DNA of 64,000 bases from Cynocephalus volans (lineage: Eukaryota; Chordata; Mammalia; Dermoptera; Cynocephalidae): NCBI RefSeq assembly GCF_027409185.1, contig NC_084465.1, positions 31,723,864-31,787,863 of the forward strand. Direction: 5' to 3'. Position 1 is the first letter of the stretch. Every line of letters begins with the position of its first letter. A program made the translations under genes and the position numbers. Below are positions 61,877-64,000 of the stretch, one piece after another. The notes under the pieces are model-generated. The model was not told the DNA's origin. It did no database searches and saw nothing but the letters and a program-made list of their open reading frames with translations.

Positions 61877-61962
61877 AGGTTACTTCAAAAGTTCATGGAA
61901 AGATTTGCATTACCTTCTTTTTCTATTTTTTCATAGACTTTTTGAAGTACCCTCATATTGAA
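61877..61962. mobile_element. Mariner-type MITE with inverted repeats
   Basis: 'acttcaaaagttcatggaaa' near the left end and 'tcatagactttttgaagtac' near the right end are imperfect inverted repeats. The family resembles 5202-5282. Confidence 0.65.
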
Positions 61963-62084
61963 CATCACTGTACTTTGATTTTTTAACTGTAAAATGTGGA
62001 TGATAAAGCAACTATCTCATAATTCTGTTGTGAAATTTTAATGAAATAATCTATATACAAAACACTTAACACAATGCCTGTGAA

Positions 62085-62490
62085 GGGGTTCAGCATATGC
62101 CACTTCAAAATATGCCACTTTGGCATATTTGTCATTTTGAGGGAAGGTGATTGAGCAACAGCATATCCTGGAAAGGGTCTCTGAGCTCCCCTTTACTGCA
62201 AGAAAGACAGAGAATTTCCCGTGTGCAGTGCACCCTCCTTGTACCAGGAAGAGGAGAACATTGTTATCACTGGGGACTGTGAGTCAAAGCTGAGATAAAT
62301 TTTAACAAACCTACTAAATTAACCCTTATCTTCCATTAGTTTTCCCCATATAATTTCTAGTCACTTTCTCACAAATTACTGCCCCTACACCTTAAAACTC
62401 TTTGCCTTTGTTTAGTCACTTCTCAACAATATATCATTCTTTGTTTTTAAAAACAGCATGTAAGCTCTTTCTTTCCCTACAGTTCTGGCA
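62085..62490 (+). repeat. ERV1 LTR, 5' part
   Basis: 'aaatatgccactttggcata', 'cagagaatttcccgtgtgca' and 'gtcactttctcacaaattac' match the LTR at 18.19 kb. It appears to lose register near the TATA region. Confidence 0.65.
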
Positions 62491-64000
62491 ATGAGAACGG
62501 GACATCATTGGCTGGGACACCCTCTCCCTCCAGAGGTTACAGGTGAGAGAGTTCCTGGGAACACCTGACAAAGCCAGCAAAAGATAAGAATGCTTACCAC
62601 ATCAGCGTCCCAGATCTCTGCCTGTAGGGTTCAGTCAAGTGCGGGTGGTAAGAGTCTCTCCTTGTCTTTTTCCTTTCCCCATTTAGATTAACAGGAGAAA
62701 ACATTTGTGTGAACTAGTTCTTTGCGTATAGTAATTCTTGTGATTTTTAAGTACTCTTGGTGTCCACTGATCCTTTCCTTTCCAGAGACGGTCATTGTTT
62801 TCCTTTGTCTCTGTCATTTGTGTCAGTTGTTATAAGTAGGAGAATCATAGGGTAGAACACAGACGTATGTCCTGTAAGCAAGTTATCCAAGCCGGCCTCA
62901 TATCTGGTAAGTTCACAGTTCTCTCTAGGCTGGTGTCTGTTTGGACAAACTTTGCTGTGGGTCACCAATTGGAAAAGATGAGATTCTCTCTTCTCTCATT
63001 CTATGTCCTGAGAAATTGGTTTTAAACCAATAAGCCTACTCTCTCTGGCTTCCACCAACCATGGGGGGGATGCAGGTTGTCAGGCCTGCACTGGGTGACT
63101 ACCATCAAGCTAGATACCCTAGATCTAAAGTGTACAAGCAGTATTTTCTTTGTCCAGTGGTGTCAGCTCTCAACAGTCCTTGCCTTGCAAATTGGGTCTT
63201 TACAAAACTGTAACTATGACTTCAGGGGTAACTCAAAGCCCACCATTTTCTCTAACAATCACCAAGCCTTCCCTATCCATCTCAAGATGTTTGCAGATAC
63301 TGTAAAAAGCCAAAACCTTTGTCCTGAGCTTAAAAGAAAGAAAAGCTTAAATAATAATCTCCTTAGACCCCAACATCTTCAGAGGATCCATTTTCTCCTT
63401 CTGTGGGTCATTTCCCCACTGACTGATGGGGTCCAGTTGCAACCCAGAGCGATGATTTCTTATATAAATTTAATGCCACCGATCATATGAGTATAGAGTA
63501 ATCAGAAAGGTTTTTTTATTTTTCTTGTCTCAGATCAAACCTCAAATTTTCTACCTTCCTAATGGAAATTCATCTTGATTTAGAATCCTCTGAAGAGAAA
63601 ACAGTCTTAAAAGATGTTCCAATTAGTTTCTGAGCCTCATATATAAATGAGTTTGGATTGCCACTGACCTGTGTACATTACCTGGAAAAGTAATAAAGCT
63701 TTCCTATCAGTAGCCCAATACTCTCACTTTCAACATGCAAAACAATCAATTGAACCTATAAGAGACTCTCTTTTATAGCATGGTGTTCTTATCTCTACCT
63801 CTTCACCCTGCAATGTCCAATCTTGCCAATAGTAAAAGAAAAATTTGATTCAGACTGGAATTAAATCTATTGATTTGTACAAGATCTAAGAACCCTAAGC
63901 TCTGTTTTAATTCCTCGCCATTCCATAGTCCCTAATCCAACTGCTATTCTTTCCTTGATTCCTGCTGATGCAGCCTGGTTTACAGTAATTGACCTCTGCT
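62491..64000 (+). pseudogene. ERV internal region, ending in reverse transcriptase at the window edge
   Basis: A leader-like and gag-like stretch (62.5-63.5 kb, one 137-codon frame at 63077-63490) is followed from about 63.8 kb by broken reverse-transcriptase sequence: a 'VQDL'-type segment, 'VPNPT' and 'WFTVIDL' near the end, typical of gammaretrovirus-like RT. Frames shift and stops occur. The element continues beyond the window. Confidence 0.55.

Noticed and set aside
1-64000. CRISPR arrays, operons or other prokaryotic systems
   Set aside because: The sequence is vertebrate nuclear DNA with spliced genes, SINEs, LINEs and ERVs; repeats found are microsatellites, a VNTR and dispersed elements.

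Overview
The window is nuclear DNA from a placental mammal: AT-rich, repeat-dense, with spliced genes and GT-AG introns. A tRNA-Ile-derived SINE at about 17.78-17.91 kb resembles the CYN family of colugos (Dermoptera). MaLR, L1 and ERV1 elements fit a euarchontan genome. The species call is an inference from one SINE and some L1 tails.

The only genes I see with intact reading frames are two tandem, same-strand (minus) copies of SPAM1/PH-20, the sperm-surface hyaluronidase. Copy A has coding exons at 8442-7489, 7032-6943 and 2849-2289. Copy B has them at 49061-48108, 47502-47413 and 43424-42864. Each copy has exons of 954 + 90 + 561 nt with phase-0 junctions and consensus splice sites, giving 534 residues. 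Both keep the GH56 catalytic D146/E148 pair and all twelve cysteines expected from human PH-20. They lie in two roughly 11-kb duplicated units (about 1.63-12.53 kb and 42.15-53.19 kb) that also share MIR, MLT1 and L2 elements, introns and upstream sequence. By hand count the largest exon is only about 76% identical in protein although its DNA differs by about 12%. The proteins have therefore changed about as fast as the non-coding flanks, apart from the catalytic core.

The roughly 30 kb between the copies is made of mobile elements. It holds decayed ERV1 pol and env segments with LTRs (13.3-18.8 kb), MaLR LTRs, and a 1.9-kb L1-derived composite with a seven-unit ~79-bp VNTR and 16-bp target-site duplications (26.26-28.18 kb). 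It also holds two overlapping, opposite-strand L1 remnants (31.8-38.1 kb).

The right flank (53.2-64 kb) holds an inverted pair of ERV LTRs and a second, VNTR-free relative of the composite. It also holds a processed NRAS pseudogene (57.51-59.51 kb) split by a later LTR, a MER2/Tigger-like DNA transposon, a mariner-type MITE, and an ERV that runs off the window end in reverse transcriptase. I found no RNA genes and no CRISPR arrays. Repeat family names are from memory of consensus sequences; borders are approximate unless a target-site duplication or splice site fixes them.
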